A DNA stretch of 64,000 nt from Pannonibacter sp. SL95 (GTDB taxonomy: Bacteria > Pseudomonadota > Alphaproteobacteria > Rhizobiales > Stappiaceae), in assembly GCF_026672425.1 (NCBI RefSeq), contig NZ_JAPPRC010000003.1, forward strand, positions 726,501-790,500. The letters run 5' to 3'. Shown here piece after piece: positions 37,492 to 45,201 of the stretch (positions within the stretch are counted from its first letter, which is position 1; each line of letters begins with the position of its first letter). The position numbers and the translations under genes are program-made. Under the pieces are notes generated by a model. The model was not told where the DNA came from. It saw only the letters and a program-made list of their open reading frames with translations, and made no database searches.

Positions 37492-38360
37492 TGCTGCAAA
37501 AGGATTTCAAGCGGCTGGTGCTGATCCTGCTGTTCACGCCCTTTGCGCTGTGGATCAGCCTGCTGATCATTCTGCCGCATATCGGCATGATCCGCCTGTC
37601 CCTGCGCGAGAAGGTTGCTCCGCGCGTCTATGAGTTCGGCTTCGGCCATTACATCGACTTCCTGCAGGAGCCGATCTACTGGAACACGCTGCTGCGCACC
37701 GGCTCGATGTCGCTGCTGGTCACGGCGCTGGCGCTGCTCATCGGCTTCCCGATTGCCTATTACATCGCCAAGCTCGCCGGCAATCGCACCCGCGGCGCGC
37801 TGTTCCTCCTGTGCCTGGTGCCACTCTGGGTCAGTGATCTCATCCGCGCCTTCGGCTGGATCCTGCTGCTGCGCGAAACCGGCGTGCTGTCTTCGTTCCT
37901 GCAGTGGACTGGCGTCGTCAGCGGCCCGGTCGAGTTTCTTTACAACGACGTCACCGTCGTCGTCGGCCTCGTCTACACCGTCATGCTGTTCATGATCGTG
38001 CCGCTGGTCTCGACGCTCGATGGCATGGACAACGCCATGATCGAGGCCGGCTACAATCTGGGCGGCAACGGCTTCACGGTGCTGCGGCGGATCATCATCC
38101 CCTATGCCATGCCCGGCATTGTCTCGGGCTGCATCGTCGTCTTCATGTTGACGGCCGGGTCCTATCTCACACCGATCCTTCTCGGCGGCAAGAACTCCAG
38201 CTGGTTCACCGAACAGATCTACAATCAGTTCATCACCCGCTTCAACTGGGAGGCGGGGGCCGCCTTCGGCATGCTGTTGCTGCTGTTCACGTCGCTCGTC
38301 ATCTGGCTGGGTCTCAAGCTCAGCGGCCAGACCCTGGCCAACACCGTCGCTCGAAGCTGA
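37491..38360 (+). CDS. potB: ABC transporter permease (PotB type)
   Basis: 289-aa inner-membrane permease with six predicted helices, starting at the ATG overlapping the ATPase stop. The EAA loop is MIEAGYNLGGNGFTVLRRIIIPYAMPGIVSG (about 183-213). Conserved YYIAKLAGNRTRGALFLLCLVPLWVSDLIRAFGW is typical of PotB/PotH. It forms a heterodimer with the next permease. Confidence 0.92.
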   Translation: MLQKDFKRLVLILLFTPFALWISLLIILPHIGMIRLSLREKVAPRVYEFGFGHYIDFLQEPIYWNTLLRTGSMSLLVTALALLIGFPIAYYIAKLAGNRTRGALFLLCLVPLWVSDLIRAFGWILLLRETGVLSSFLQWTGVVSGPVEFLYNDVTVVVGLVYTVMLFMIVPLVSTLDGMDNAMIEAGYNLGGNGFTVLRRIIIPYAMPGIVSGCIVVFMLTAGSYLTPILLGGKNSSWFTEQIYNQFITRFNWEAGAAFGMLLLLFTSLVIWLGLKLSGQTLANTVARS

Positions 38361-38372
38361 GGGAGAGGCAGG

Positions 38373-39233
38373 ATGCTGCGCACCAATCGGCTAACGCCCT
38401 TCCTCCTTGGCTATCGGCTCTACGTCGCGGTCTTCTTCCTGTTTCTCGCCGCGCCCCTGGTGGCCGCTGCCGCCTTTGCCTTCAACGACAGCCTGTTCCC
38501 GGCCTTGCCCTGGCAAGGCTTCACCCTCGACTGGTTCTTCAATCCGACCGAGCCCAAGCGCGGCATGTTCTATGACCGGCGGCTGCTCAGCGGCCTCTAC
38601 TACTCGTTCGTCATCGCCTCCTGCGTCGCGGTCCTGTCGGTGGCCTTCGGTACGACCAATGCCTTCCTGTTCGTGCGCGGTGATTTTCCGGCGAAGAACT
38701 TCTTCTACATCCTCATGGTCGTGCCGCTGGTCATTCCGGGCGTCATCCTGGGCATCTCGATCCTCGTGCTGGCCAGCGACACGGCCAATGCTCTCGAAGG
38801 CGCGCTGGGCATGGAGCTGAGCTTCCTGAGGCCCGGGCTGTTCCTGGTGGTCCTCGGCCAGTTCTCCTTCATCACCACCATCGCCTCCCTGGTGATCACC
38901 GCGCGGCTGAAGAAATTCGACGCTGCGCTGGAGGAGGCTGCGCTCAACCTCGGCGCCAGCCGGCTCCGGGTGCTGACCACGATCACGCTGCCGTTCCTGC
39001 GGCCGGCCATGATCGCCTCCGGCATCGTCGCTTTCCTGGTGTCGTTCGAGAATTTCAACACGACCCTGTTCCTGGTGGGCTCCGACGCTCCGCTGACCAT
39101 CACCATGTACGACCGCATGGCCAAGGTCGGCTCGACGCCGGTCCTCAATGCCGTGTCGGTCTTCCTGATGCTCGGATCTGGACTGCTGGCGCTGGTTTCC
39201 ATCCTCGTTCAACGCGACAAGACGGCGCGATAG
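38373..39233 (+). CDS. potC: ABC transporter permease (PotC type)
   Basis: 286-aa permease with six predicted helices and the coupling loop LEEAALNLGASRLRVLTTITLPFLRPAMIAS (about 187-217). It begins 12 bases after PotB with GAGGCAGG upstream. It completes the importer (D, A, B, C order) and is followed six bases later by a GMC oxidoreductase, which suggests the imported compound is oxidised directly. Confidence 0.92.
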   Translation: MLRTNRLTPFLLGYRLYVAVFFLFLAAPLVAAAAFAFNDSLFPALPWQGFTLDWFFNPTEPKRGMFYDRRLLSGLYYSFVIASCVAVLSVAFGTTNAFLFVRGDFPAKNFFYILMVVPLVIPGVILGISILVLASDTANALEGALGMELSFLRPGLFLVVLGQFSFITTIASLVITARLKKFDAALEEAALNLGASRLRVLTTITLPFLRPAMIASGIVAFLVSFENFNTTLFLVGSDAPLTITMYDRMAKVGSTPVLNAVSVFLMLGSGLLALVSILVQRDKTAR

Positions 39234-39239
39234 GCCATC

Positions 39240-40862
39240 ATGCAAGAGTTTGACTTCATCATCGTGGGGGCCGGGTCTGCCGGGGCCGTGCTGGCCGACC
39301 GGCTGTCGGAAAGCGGCCGCTTTTCCGTCTGCGTGCTCGAGGCGGGCGGCTCGGACCTCAACTTCTGGATCTGGATGCCGATCGGCTACGGCAAGGCCTT
39401 CTACAATCCCGCGATCAACTGGATGTACCGCACCGAACCCGATCCCGGCCTCGATGACCGCACCGGCTACTGGCCGCGCGGCAAGGTGCTCGGCGGTTCC
39501 AGCTCGATCAATGCCATGGTGTATATCCGCGGCCAGCATGACGACTTCAACGACTGGGCCGCCATGGGCAACCCCGGCTGGGGCTGGGACGATGTGCTGC
39601 CCTATTTCAAGCGCAGCGAGACCAATGCCGCCGGAGGCGATGCCTATCGTGGTGACCAGGGCCCCTTGCATGTCATGACCCCCGCGCGGGATCTGCATCC
39701 GCTCTGCGACGTGTTTCTTTCGGGCTGCGAACAGGCCGGCTTCCGCCGCAACCCGGACTTCAACGGTGCCTCGCAGGAGGGCGTTGGCCTCTACCAGATC
39801 ACGGCCAAGGGCGGCTTTCGCATGTCGACGGCCAGGGCCTATCTGGCGCGGGCGCGCCGGAGGTCCAATGTCACCGTCCTCACCCATGCCCATGCCACGC
39901 GGATCGAGCTTGAGGGCCGGCGTGCGGTCGGCGTGACCTTCCGCCGGGGGGCGGAGGAACTGCGCGTCAACGCCCGGCGCGAGGTCATCCTCAGCGCCGG
40001 CGCGGTGAACTCGCCGCAGCTGTTGCTGCTCTCCGGCATCGGCGCGGGCGACAGCCTGCGTGCAAAGGGCCTTGAGGTCCGGGTGGAGCGCAAGGGCGTT
40101 GGCCGCAACCTGCAGGACCATCTCGGGCTGGATTATCTCTACCGCTCCCGGGTGCCGACCCTCAACGACCAGCTCCACCCCTGGTGGGGCAAGCTGTGGC
40201 AGGGGCTGCGCTACGTCCTGACACGGCGCGGCCCGCTGTCGCTCAGCGTCAACCAGGCCGGCGGCTTTGTCCGGTCCTCGCCGGAAGCCGCTCGGCCCAA
40301 CATGCAGCTCTACTTCTCGCCGGTCAGCTACACCAAGGCGCCGAAGGGCAAGCGGCCGCTGATGAACCCGGATCCGTTCTCCGGTTTCCTGCTCGGCTTC
40401 CAGCCGACACGGCCAACCAGCCGCGGGTCTATTGGCCTCAGGTCCAACGACCCGATGGACGCGCCGGAAATCCACCCCAACTCTCTCGCCACCGTGCAGG
40501 ATCAGGTGGAGATGGTCGAGGGCTGCCGCCTGATGCGCCAGATCGCCGCCTCACCGGCCATGCAGTCCGTGATCGAGACGGAAATCGTGCCGGGGGCCAA
40601 GGTCGAGAGCGATCTCGACATGCTGGCCGATGTGCGCGCCCGCTGCTCCACCGTGTTCCACCCGGTCAGCGCCTGTCGCATGGGCCCCGATCCCGACGTG
40701 GACGTGGTCGACAACCGGCTGCGAGTCTATGGCGTCGAGGCCTTGCGCGTCATCGATGCCTCGATCTTTCCGACGGTCACCTCGGGCAACACCAACGCGC
40801 CCACCATCATGGTTGGCGAGAAGGGGGCAGACCTTGTCCTCTTCGACCACCGCGCAAGCTGA
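39240..40862 (+). CDS. GMC-family oxidoreductase, second copy
   Basis: 540-aa FAD enzyme: FDFIIVGAGSAGAVLADRLSE, then YWPRGKVLGGSSSINAMVYIRGQHDDFNDW, C-terminal FHPVSACRMGPDPDV and SGNTNAPTIMVGEKGADLVL. It is choline-dehydrogenase-like and shares its architecture with the 28540 protein, with clear sequence divergence. It starts 6 bases after the importer's last permease, so it is an operon member. It probably oxidises an alcohol group of the imported amine to an aldehyde for the ALDH at 30832. Confidence 0.92.
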   Translation: MQEFDFIIVGAGSAGAVLADRLSESGRFSVCVLEAGGSDLNFWIWMPIGYGKAFYNPAINWMYRTEPDPGLDDRTGYWPRGKVLGGSSSINAMVYIRGQHDDFNDWAAMGNPGWGWDDVLPYFKRSETNAAGGDAYRGDQGPLHVMTPARDLHPLCDVFLSGCEQAGFRRNPDFNGASQEGVGLYQITAKGGFRMSTARAYLARARRRSNVTVLTHAHATRIELEGRRAVGVTFRRGAEELRVNARREVILSAGAVNSPQLLLLSGIGAGDSLRAKGLEVRVERKGVGRNLQDHLGLDYLYRSRVPTLNDQLHPWWGKLWQGLRYVLTRRGPLSLSVNQAGGFVRSSPEAARPNMQLYFSPVSYTKAPKGKRPLMNPDPFSGFLLGFQPTRPTSRGSIGLRSNDPMDAPEIHPNSLATVQDQVEMVEGCRLMRQIAASPAMQSVIETEIVPGAKVESDLDMLADVRARCSTVFHPVSACRMGPDPDVDVVDNRLRVYGVEALRVIDASIFPTVTSGNTNAPTIMVGEKGADLVLFDHRAS

Positions 40863-40871
40863 AGGCCACCC

Positions 40872-42200
40872 ATGACCCCAGCCATGGCTGCAACCGATGC
40901 CCTGTTCGCACCCGACTTCAAGCCAGAGCCCTACTGGTGGCATTCTGGTTCCGGCAAGGGCAATGGTCCCGACCTCAGCCTGACGCCGCTGCCGCCCGAG
41001 GCCGATGTGGTCATCATCGGCGCCGGCTACACCGGGCTCAACGCCGCGCTGCAGACCAGCCGGGAAGGGCTGTCGACGCTGGTGCTGGACGCGGAATCCG
41101 CCGGCTGGGGCTGCAGCACGCGCAACGGCGGTCAGGTCTCGACCAGCGTCAAGCCGTCCTTTGCCGCGCTCTCCCGCAAGCATGGCCCGGACATCGCCCG
41201 TGCCATTCTTGAGGAAGGCCAGGCATCTCTCGATTACATGCATGCGCTGGTGCGGGATGAGGCGCTCGACTGCGGTTTTGCCGAGGTCGGCCGCTTTCAC
41301 GGCGCGCACAAGTCGCATCTCTATGACAGCCTCGCGCGTGACTGTGCCGCGGGCCATCCGGTCTGGAAAACCGGTGCCTATATGGTGCCGAAAGCCGAGA
41401 TGGCGCGGGAGCTGGGCACCGCCGCCTATCACGGCGGCATGGTCTTTCCGCGCCATTGCAGCATCGATGTCGGCCGTTACCATCCGGCCCTGCTCGCCCG
41501 TGTGCTGGCCGCCGGTGCCCTTGTCAAAAGCCATTGCCCGGCAACGCGGCTCGAGCGGCAGGGCAGCGGCTTTGCCGTGACAACGCCTGCCGGCACCATC
41601 CGCGCCGGCAAGGTCATTCTTGCCACCAACGGCTATTCCCGGCCGCTGTCCCCGCATCACCAGCGCCGCATCATCCCGATCGGCTCCTATATCATCGCCA
41701 CCGAGGAATTGCCGCAGGCCCTGGTCGACCGCCTGTTCCCGACCGACCGCATCCTCTCCGACACGCGCAAGCTCGTCTATTACTACCGCCTGTCGCCGGA
41801 CCGCCGCCGCGTTCTCTTCGGCGGCCGCGTCTCCCTCAGCGAGACCGACCCGCGCATCAGCGCCGTCACCCTGCACCGCGACCTTGTCGCCCTGTTCCCG
41901 GAGCTTGAGCCCTACCGCATCAGCTACGCCTGGATGGGTTTTGTCGGCTACACGTTCAACACACTCGCCCATTGCGGGGAAGACAAAGGCCTCTATCACG
42001 CCATGGGCTATTGCGGGGCCGGCGTTGGCATGGCCAGCTACCTCGGCATGCGCATGGGCCGCAAGGCCGCCGGCCGCGAAGCCACCCCGTCCGCCTTCGA
42101 ACGCCTCCCGTTCCCCACCCGCCCCCTCTACACCGGCACCCCGTGGTTCCTCACCCCGTCCGTGTTGCTCTACCGTTTGCGTGACCGGTTCGGGGTGTGA
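40872..42200 (+). CDS. FAD-dependent oxidoreductase (PuuB-like, DAO family)
   Basis: 442-aa amine oxidase of the DAO/gamma-glutamylputrescine oxidase group: EADVVIIGAGYTGLNAALQTSREGLSTLVLDAE binds FAD, followed by the characteristic GWGCSTRNGGQVSTSVKP. The C-terminal DAO part has MGFVGYTFNTLAHCGEDKGLYHAMGYCGAGVGMASYLG. It is last gene of the importer operon. With the ALDH and the glutamine-synthetase-like ligase elsewhere in the window it recalls a dispersed Puu-type route. Its last codons (LLYRLRDRFGV) lie in a repeat copied at 43296-43329. Confidence 0.92.
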   Translation: MTPAMAATDALFAPDFKPEPYWWHSGSGKGNGPDLSLTPLPPEADVVIIGAGYTGLNAALQTSREGLSTLVLDAESAGWGCSTRNGGQVSTSVKPSFAALSRKHGPDIARAILEEGQASLDYMHALVRDEALDCGFAEVGRFHGAHKSHLYDSLARDCAAGHPVWKTGAYMVPKAEMARELGTAAYHGGMVFPRHCSIDVGRYHPALLARVLAAGALVKSHCPATRLERQGSGFAVTTPAGTIRAGKVILATNGYSRPLSPHHQRRIIPIGSYIIATEELPQALVDRLFPTDRILSDTRKLVYYYRLSPDRRRVLFGGRVSLSETDPRISAVTLHRDLVALFPELEPYRISYAWMGFVGYTFNTLAHCGEDKGLYHAMGYCGAGVGMASYLGMRMGRKAAGREATPSAFERLPFPTRPLYTGTPWFLTPSVLLYRLRDRFGV

Positions 42201-42202
42201 GG
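42169..42202 (+). repeat. Left 34-nt direct repeat flanking the GNAT toxin-antitoxin module
   Basis: Matches 43296-43329 at 31 of 34 positions by my alignment. It overlaps the last ten codons and stop of the PuuB-like gene. Core: GCGTGACCGGTTCGGG. Confidence 0.8.
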
Positions 42203-42236
42203 GGGCAACCAAATCGACACGTTCTTCTTTATTGAA

Positions 42237-42259
42237 ATGTACGTCATTGCGGCGTACAT
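42237..42259. promoter_or_regulatory. Operator-like palindrome before the DUF1778 antitoxin
   Basis: ATGTACG and CGTACAT, perfect 7-base arms around nine bases, 30 bases before the antitoxin ATG. Ribbon-helix-helix antitoxins repress their own promoters through such palindromes. Binding is inferred. Confidence 0.6.
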
Positions 42260-42289
42260 ATTGTGGCATGGAGTTTGCGGAGAGCGGCC

Positions 42290-42598
42290 ATGCTCGCGTT
42301 CGATGACATCATCAAGGACATTGACGAGCGCGCAAGCGAGCGGATGAACTTCCGCACCAAGCCGCATATCAAACAGACGATCCAGCGCGCGGCTGCGCTC
42401 AGTGGCGTCGATGACAGCGTGTTCACGATGAATGCGGCCTATCAGTCCGCACTGGCAACCATTGCCGCGCATGAGCGCACCAGCCTCGCCGCCGCCGATC
42501 ATGCTGCCTTTTTCGAGGCCCTGGATAATCCGGCACAGCCCACCGAACAGCTCAAGCGCGCCTTAGCCCGCCATAAGTCGCGCGTCCTGTCGAAGTGA
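42290..42598 (+). CDS. DUF1778 (TacA-like) antitoxin
   Basis: 102-aa antitoxin: RASERMNFRTKPHIKQTIQRAAALSGVDDSVFTMNAAYQSA is the ribbon-helix-helix DNA-binding part of DUF1778. The C-terminal ADHAAFFEALDNPAQPTEQLKRALARH is the toxin-neutralising tail with the usual F-x-x-x-L-D-N-P motif. The ATG at 42290 has CGGAGAG upstream. Its stop overlaps the toxin start (GTGA). Confidence 0.9.
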   Translation: MLAFDDIIKDIDERASERMNFRTKPHIKQTIQRAAALSGVDDSVFTMNAAYQSALATIAAHERTSLAAADHAAFFEALDNPAQPTEQLKRALARHKSRVLSK

Positions 42599-43140
42599 CT
42601 GACAGCGCCTCCCGGCAATACCTCATCGAGCTGTTCGATCCGGAGAAGCACGACCGCACAGGCTTTTGTTGCGGTGTCACGCAGGTCGACAATTTCTTCA
42701 GGCGCACGGCCAACAAGCTGGCGAAAGCGGACAATACGCGCGTCTATGTCATGACCTCGCCTGAAGCCGACCTGATTGGCTTCTATGCGCTCAATGCCCA
42801 CACGATTGACTATGGCGAACTGCCGCCCCGGTTTGCCCGAACCCGTCCCGCGCATGGCTTCATCCCCGCAGCGTTTCTGGCCATGATCGGGGTGGACCAA
42901 CGCTTCTCGGGTCAAGGGTTTGGCGGTGACCTCTTGGCCGATGCACTCCGCCGCATCGTCCTTGCCGCCGATCACATCGGCATCGCTGTCGTGATCCTTG
43001 ATGTCCTGGACGACGGCAACGCCGACCTTGTCACCCGGCGGAGCAAGCTCTACGCCGGCTACGGATTCCAACCCTTGCCATCAAATCCGCTGCGCATGTT
43101 CCTGCCAGTGGGGACCGCGCGTATGCTGTTTGATCTGTGA
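42595..43140 (+). CDS. GNAT-family acetyltransferase toxin (TacT/AtaT-like)
   Basis: 181-aa acetyltransferase predicted to acetylate aminoacyl-tRNA and block translation. The GNAT acetyl-CoA loop is RFSGQGFGGDLLADALRR; CGVTQVDNFFRRTANKLAKADNTRVYV and LYAGYGFQPLPSNPLRMFLPVGTA match this toxin subfamily. The GTG start overlaps the antitoxin stop. A 5'-truncated relative lies at 48772-49061. Confidence 0.9.
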   Translation: MTDSASRQYLIELFDPEKHDRTGFCCGVTQVDNFFRRTANKLAKADNTRVYVMTSPEADLIGFYALNAHTIDYGELPPRFARTRPAHGFIPAAFLAMIGVDQRFSGQGFGGDLLADALRRIVLAADHIGIAVVILDVLDDGNADLVTRRSKLYAGYGFQPLPSNPLRMFLPVGTARMLFDL

Positions 43141-43295
43141 GGGCTGACCTGCCACTCTGGCGTCCAGAGTCATTCTGAGGCGAGATGGCAGACGAAAGGA
43201 TTCCGGTGTCGAAGGAAATGTGGGTACGCCTTTGAAATGGCTGTGACCATTGTGCTCTATATTGCCAGTTTATTCGGCCACCCTCGCGATCCCCT

Positions 43296-43329
43296 TCTAC
43301 CGGTTGCGTGACCGGTTCGGGAGGTGAGG
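43296..43329 (+). repeat. Right 34-nt direct repeat; forms the 3' end of the J-like gene
   Basis: Same orientation and 31/34 match to 42169-42202. Read on the plus strand it still encodes FYRLRDRFGR-stop, like the PuuB-like C-terminus. Read on the minus strand it supplies the last codons and stop of the J-like gene ending at 43297. Confidence 0.8.
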
Positions 43330-44175
43330 CGAAAGCCACGTGCGGATGGCCCTGAAAGCCCGCATGCCAAACAGGATCAGCAACCCGGCAGCCACTGCGA
43401 TGACGACGATTTCATCGTGCTCGTAGTCGAGGAAGTGCCCTGCCGACGCGACAGCGATCAGGGCGAGGGTCTGGATCACGACAACACGAAAGTCCTTTCG
43501 CCGCGCTTCCCGCCTTGCAGCCGCTTCGGCGTGTGCGCGGCGCGTCTCGATGCTTGGAAAGCGCGCCAGATAGGCGATCACGGCCGGCGAATTGACGCCA
43601 AACGACCGGTTCAGGGACTGCGTGTCACTGCTCCAGTCGAAGGCCTGATCGCATTCATCCAGAAAGTCCCGTGTGACGACAGGGCTAAAGATCGGCAAGC
43701 CGCTGTCATCCGTGCGGATCAGGGCCGCGAGATGGCCGGCAATCACATATTGCAGCCGTTCGCCCATGGCGAAGGAGAGAGTGTCCATCTGCTGCAAGAG
43801 CGCGTGCAGAAGCTCCTGCCGTGCCTTGTCATTCGGCGCATTGATCGCCTGCTGAAGCTTTGCCTCGTGCTCGAGATCGGCCGGCGGTTGGGCGATCTCC
43901 TGTTCCGCTACCGCTTCAGTTTCCCGCGTGTTTGCCGTGCCCGCAGGATCATTTGCGAGACTGGCATCCGCGTCCTCTGCAGCTTCGCGCTCCTGCAGCG
44001 CAACCAGCCGGAGCGCCATCTCATATATTTCACGCAGGTGCTGGAAGTCGTCCCTGTCCGCAACAGCATCCAGCGTCTTCAGCTTCCTGGCATAGGCGCG
44101 TTTGATCTCGGCCTTGCTGGCCGTTGGGGTCAGGATGCCAAGCTCGAGCAGTGCGTACGGTATGTCCTGGGGCAT
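43297..44175 (-). CDS. J-domain-like membrane-anchored co-chaperone (DjlB/DjlC type)
   Basis: 292-aa protein. The N-terminal J-like domain (about 5-60: SKAEIKRAYARKLKTLDAVADRDDFQHLREIYEMAL) has the helix II and III pattern, but I cannot see a canonical HPD tripeptide. A charged middle region follows, then two hydrophobic segments near the C-terminus (FRVVVIQTLALIAVASAGHFL and IVVIAVAAGLLILFGM). E. coli pairs HscC with J proteins of this kind. It is third gene of the minus-strand Hsp70 operon. Its C-terminus PNRSRNR lies in the direct repeat, so the original end may have been lost. Confidence 0.8.
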   Translation of the reverse strand: MPQDIPYALLELGILTPTASKAEIKRAYARKLKTLDAVADRDDFQHLREIYEMALRLVALQEREAAEDADASLANDPAGTANTRETEAVAEQEIAQPPADLEHEAKLQQAINAPNDKARQELLHALLQQMDTLSFAMGERLQYVIAGHLAALIRTDDSGLPIFSPVVTRDFLDECDQAFDWSSDTQSLNRSFGVNSPAVIAYLARFPSIETRRAHAEAAARREARRKDFRVVVIQTLALIAVASAGHFLDYEHDEIVVIAVAAGLLILFGMRAFRAIRTWLSPHLPNRSRNR

Positions 44176-44229
44176 GTTGCCGTTGTCTCGTCCTGCATGG
44201 CAGCATCCCGCCGGTGGCGGAGCGTCAGG

Positions 44230-45201
44230 TCACCGGTTGAACAGGCCGATCTGGCGCAACAGCTTGCCGATCGACGCCATCGCCCATCCGGCCAGTTTGT
44301 GTAAGCCTGCGAAAAAGATGAAAAGGAAGATCATGCCGAAGCCGATTGCGCCGATGCCTCTGAAGATATTGGCAATCTCGGGATAGTCGCCAAGGGCGCG
44401 TGTTAGAAGGAAGCAGGAAAACGTCGTCAGGACGCAGATGCCGATGATCCTCGTCTGCGCATTCATGTCGACCGTGCTTGCCATCGGCGATGACGGATCC
44501 ACCGGCTCCCGTTGCAAGCCGATGAAATAGGCGTCACGCACCTGCGGATAGTCCTGTGTGGCGCGTTCAAGCGCCTTGATGTCCGATTGCCACTGGAACA
44601 TCTGGCCGAGACGCGTCAGCAGGACCGGCAGGATATGCGGCTCAAACCGCGGCAAGCCGCTGCCATCCTGCACGATGCAGGAGGCAAGGTAGCGGACGAT
44701 CACCTGTTCAAGCGCCATGTGGTCCCGGATCGACAGGCGGTCGGCATGTTCCAGCAGCACCAGCAGCAGATCAAGCTGACGCATGGGGGCCGTTTCGCGG
44801 GCAAACTGGTCCAGCACGTCGTTGCAGGCATCGCGCGCCGCAGCTTCCTCCGGCGACAGGCCTGGCCACTCCTCTGGCTCCGTCGTCTCGGCATCGGACG
44901 CCGGCTCGGCAGCGGCCTCGGCCTCTGGATCAAGCGGCCGCGGGTCCTCGCCGGAGGGGGGCGCTGTTGCCTCGCTGGCTTCCGCCCGGTCATGCACCGG
45001 TTCGGCTGCCGTCCCGGCCTTCGACAGGGCATGCGCCATTTCATAGGCCGCCCGCAGGTGCTGGAAACCGTCCGGATCGGCCGCCTGATCGATCGCCTTG
45101 AGCTTGCGCGCATAAGCCCGCTTGATCTCGGTCGGGGAGGGGGCCTCGCCGTCGAGGCCCAAGGTCTCCAGGTACCAGGGCAGACGTGCCTCAGAAGACA
45201 T
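44230..45201 (-). CDS. J-domain-like membrane-anchored co-chaperone, second copy
   Basis: 323-aa protein with N-terminal J-like domain (SPTEIKRAYARKLKAIDQAADPDGFQHLRAAYEMAHA), an acidic Glu/Pro-rich linker (about 65-110), a helical middle and C-terminal hydrophobic helices (RIIGICVLTTFSCFLLTRAL; GIGAIGFGMIFLFIFFAGL). As in its neighbour at 43297 no HPD is visible. The ATG overlaps the Hsp70 stop by 11 bases, showing translational coupling. Paralogy with the downstream gene is strongest in the J-like domain. Confidence 0.82.
   Translation of the reverse strand: MSSEARLPWYLETLGLDGEAPSPTEIKRAYARKLKAIDQAADPDGFQHLRAAYEMAHALSKAGTAAEPVHDRAEASEATAPPSGEDPRPLDPEAEAAAEPASDAETTEPEEWPGLSPEEAAARDACNDVLDQFARETAPMRQLDLLLVLLEHADRLSIRDHMALEQVIVRYLASCIVQDGSGLPRFEPHILPVLLTRLGQMFQWQSDIKALERATQDYPQVRDAYFIGLQREPVDPSSPMASTVDMNAQTRIIGICVLTTFSCFLLTRALGDYPEIANIFRGIGAIGFGMIFLFIFFAGLHKLAGWAMASIGKLLRQIGLFNR

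Noticed and set aside
38391-40475. Minus-strand frame of 694 codons opposite PotC and the GMC gene
   Set aside because: Low-complexity composition typical of an antisense shadow; the plus-strand operon is continuous and well supported.
42170-42502. Minus-strand 110-codon frame opposite the DUF1778 antitoxin
   Set aside because: Its last codons resemble the J-like protein end only because both read through the direct repeat; the plus-strand antitoxin has operator, start and family motifs.
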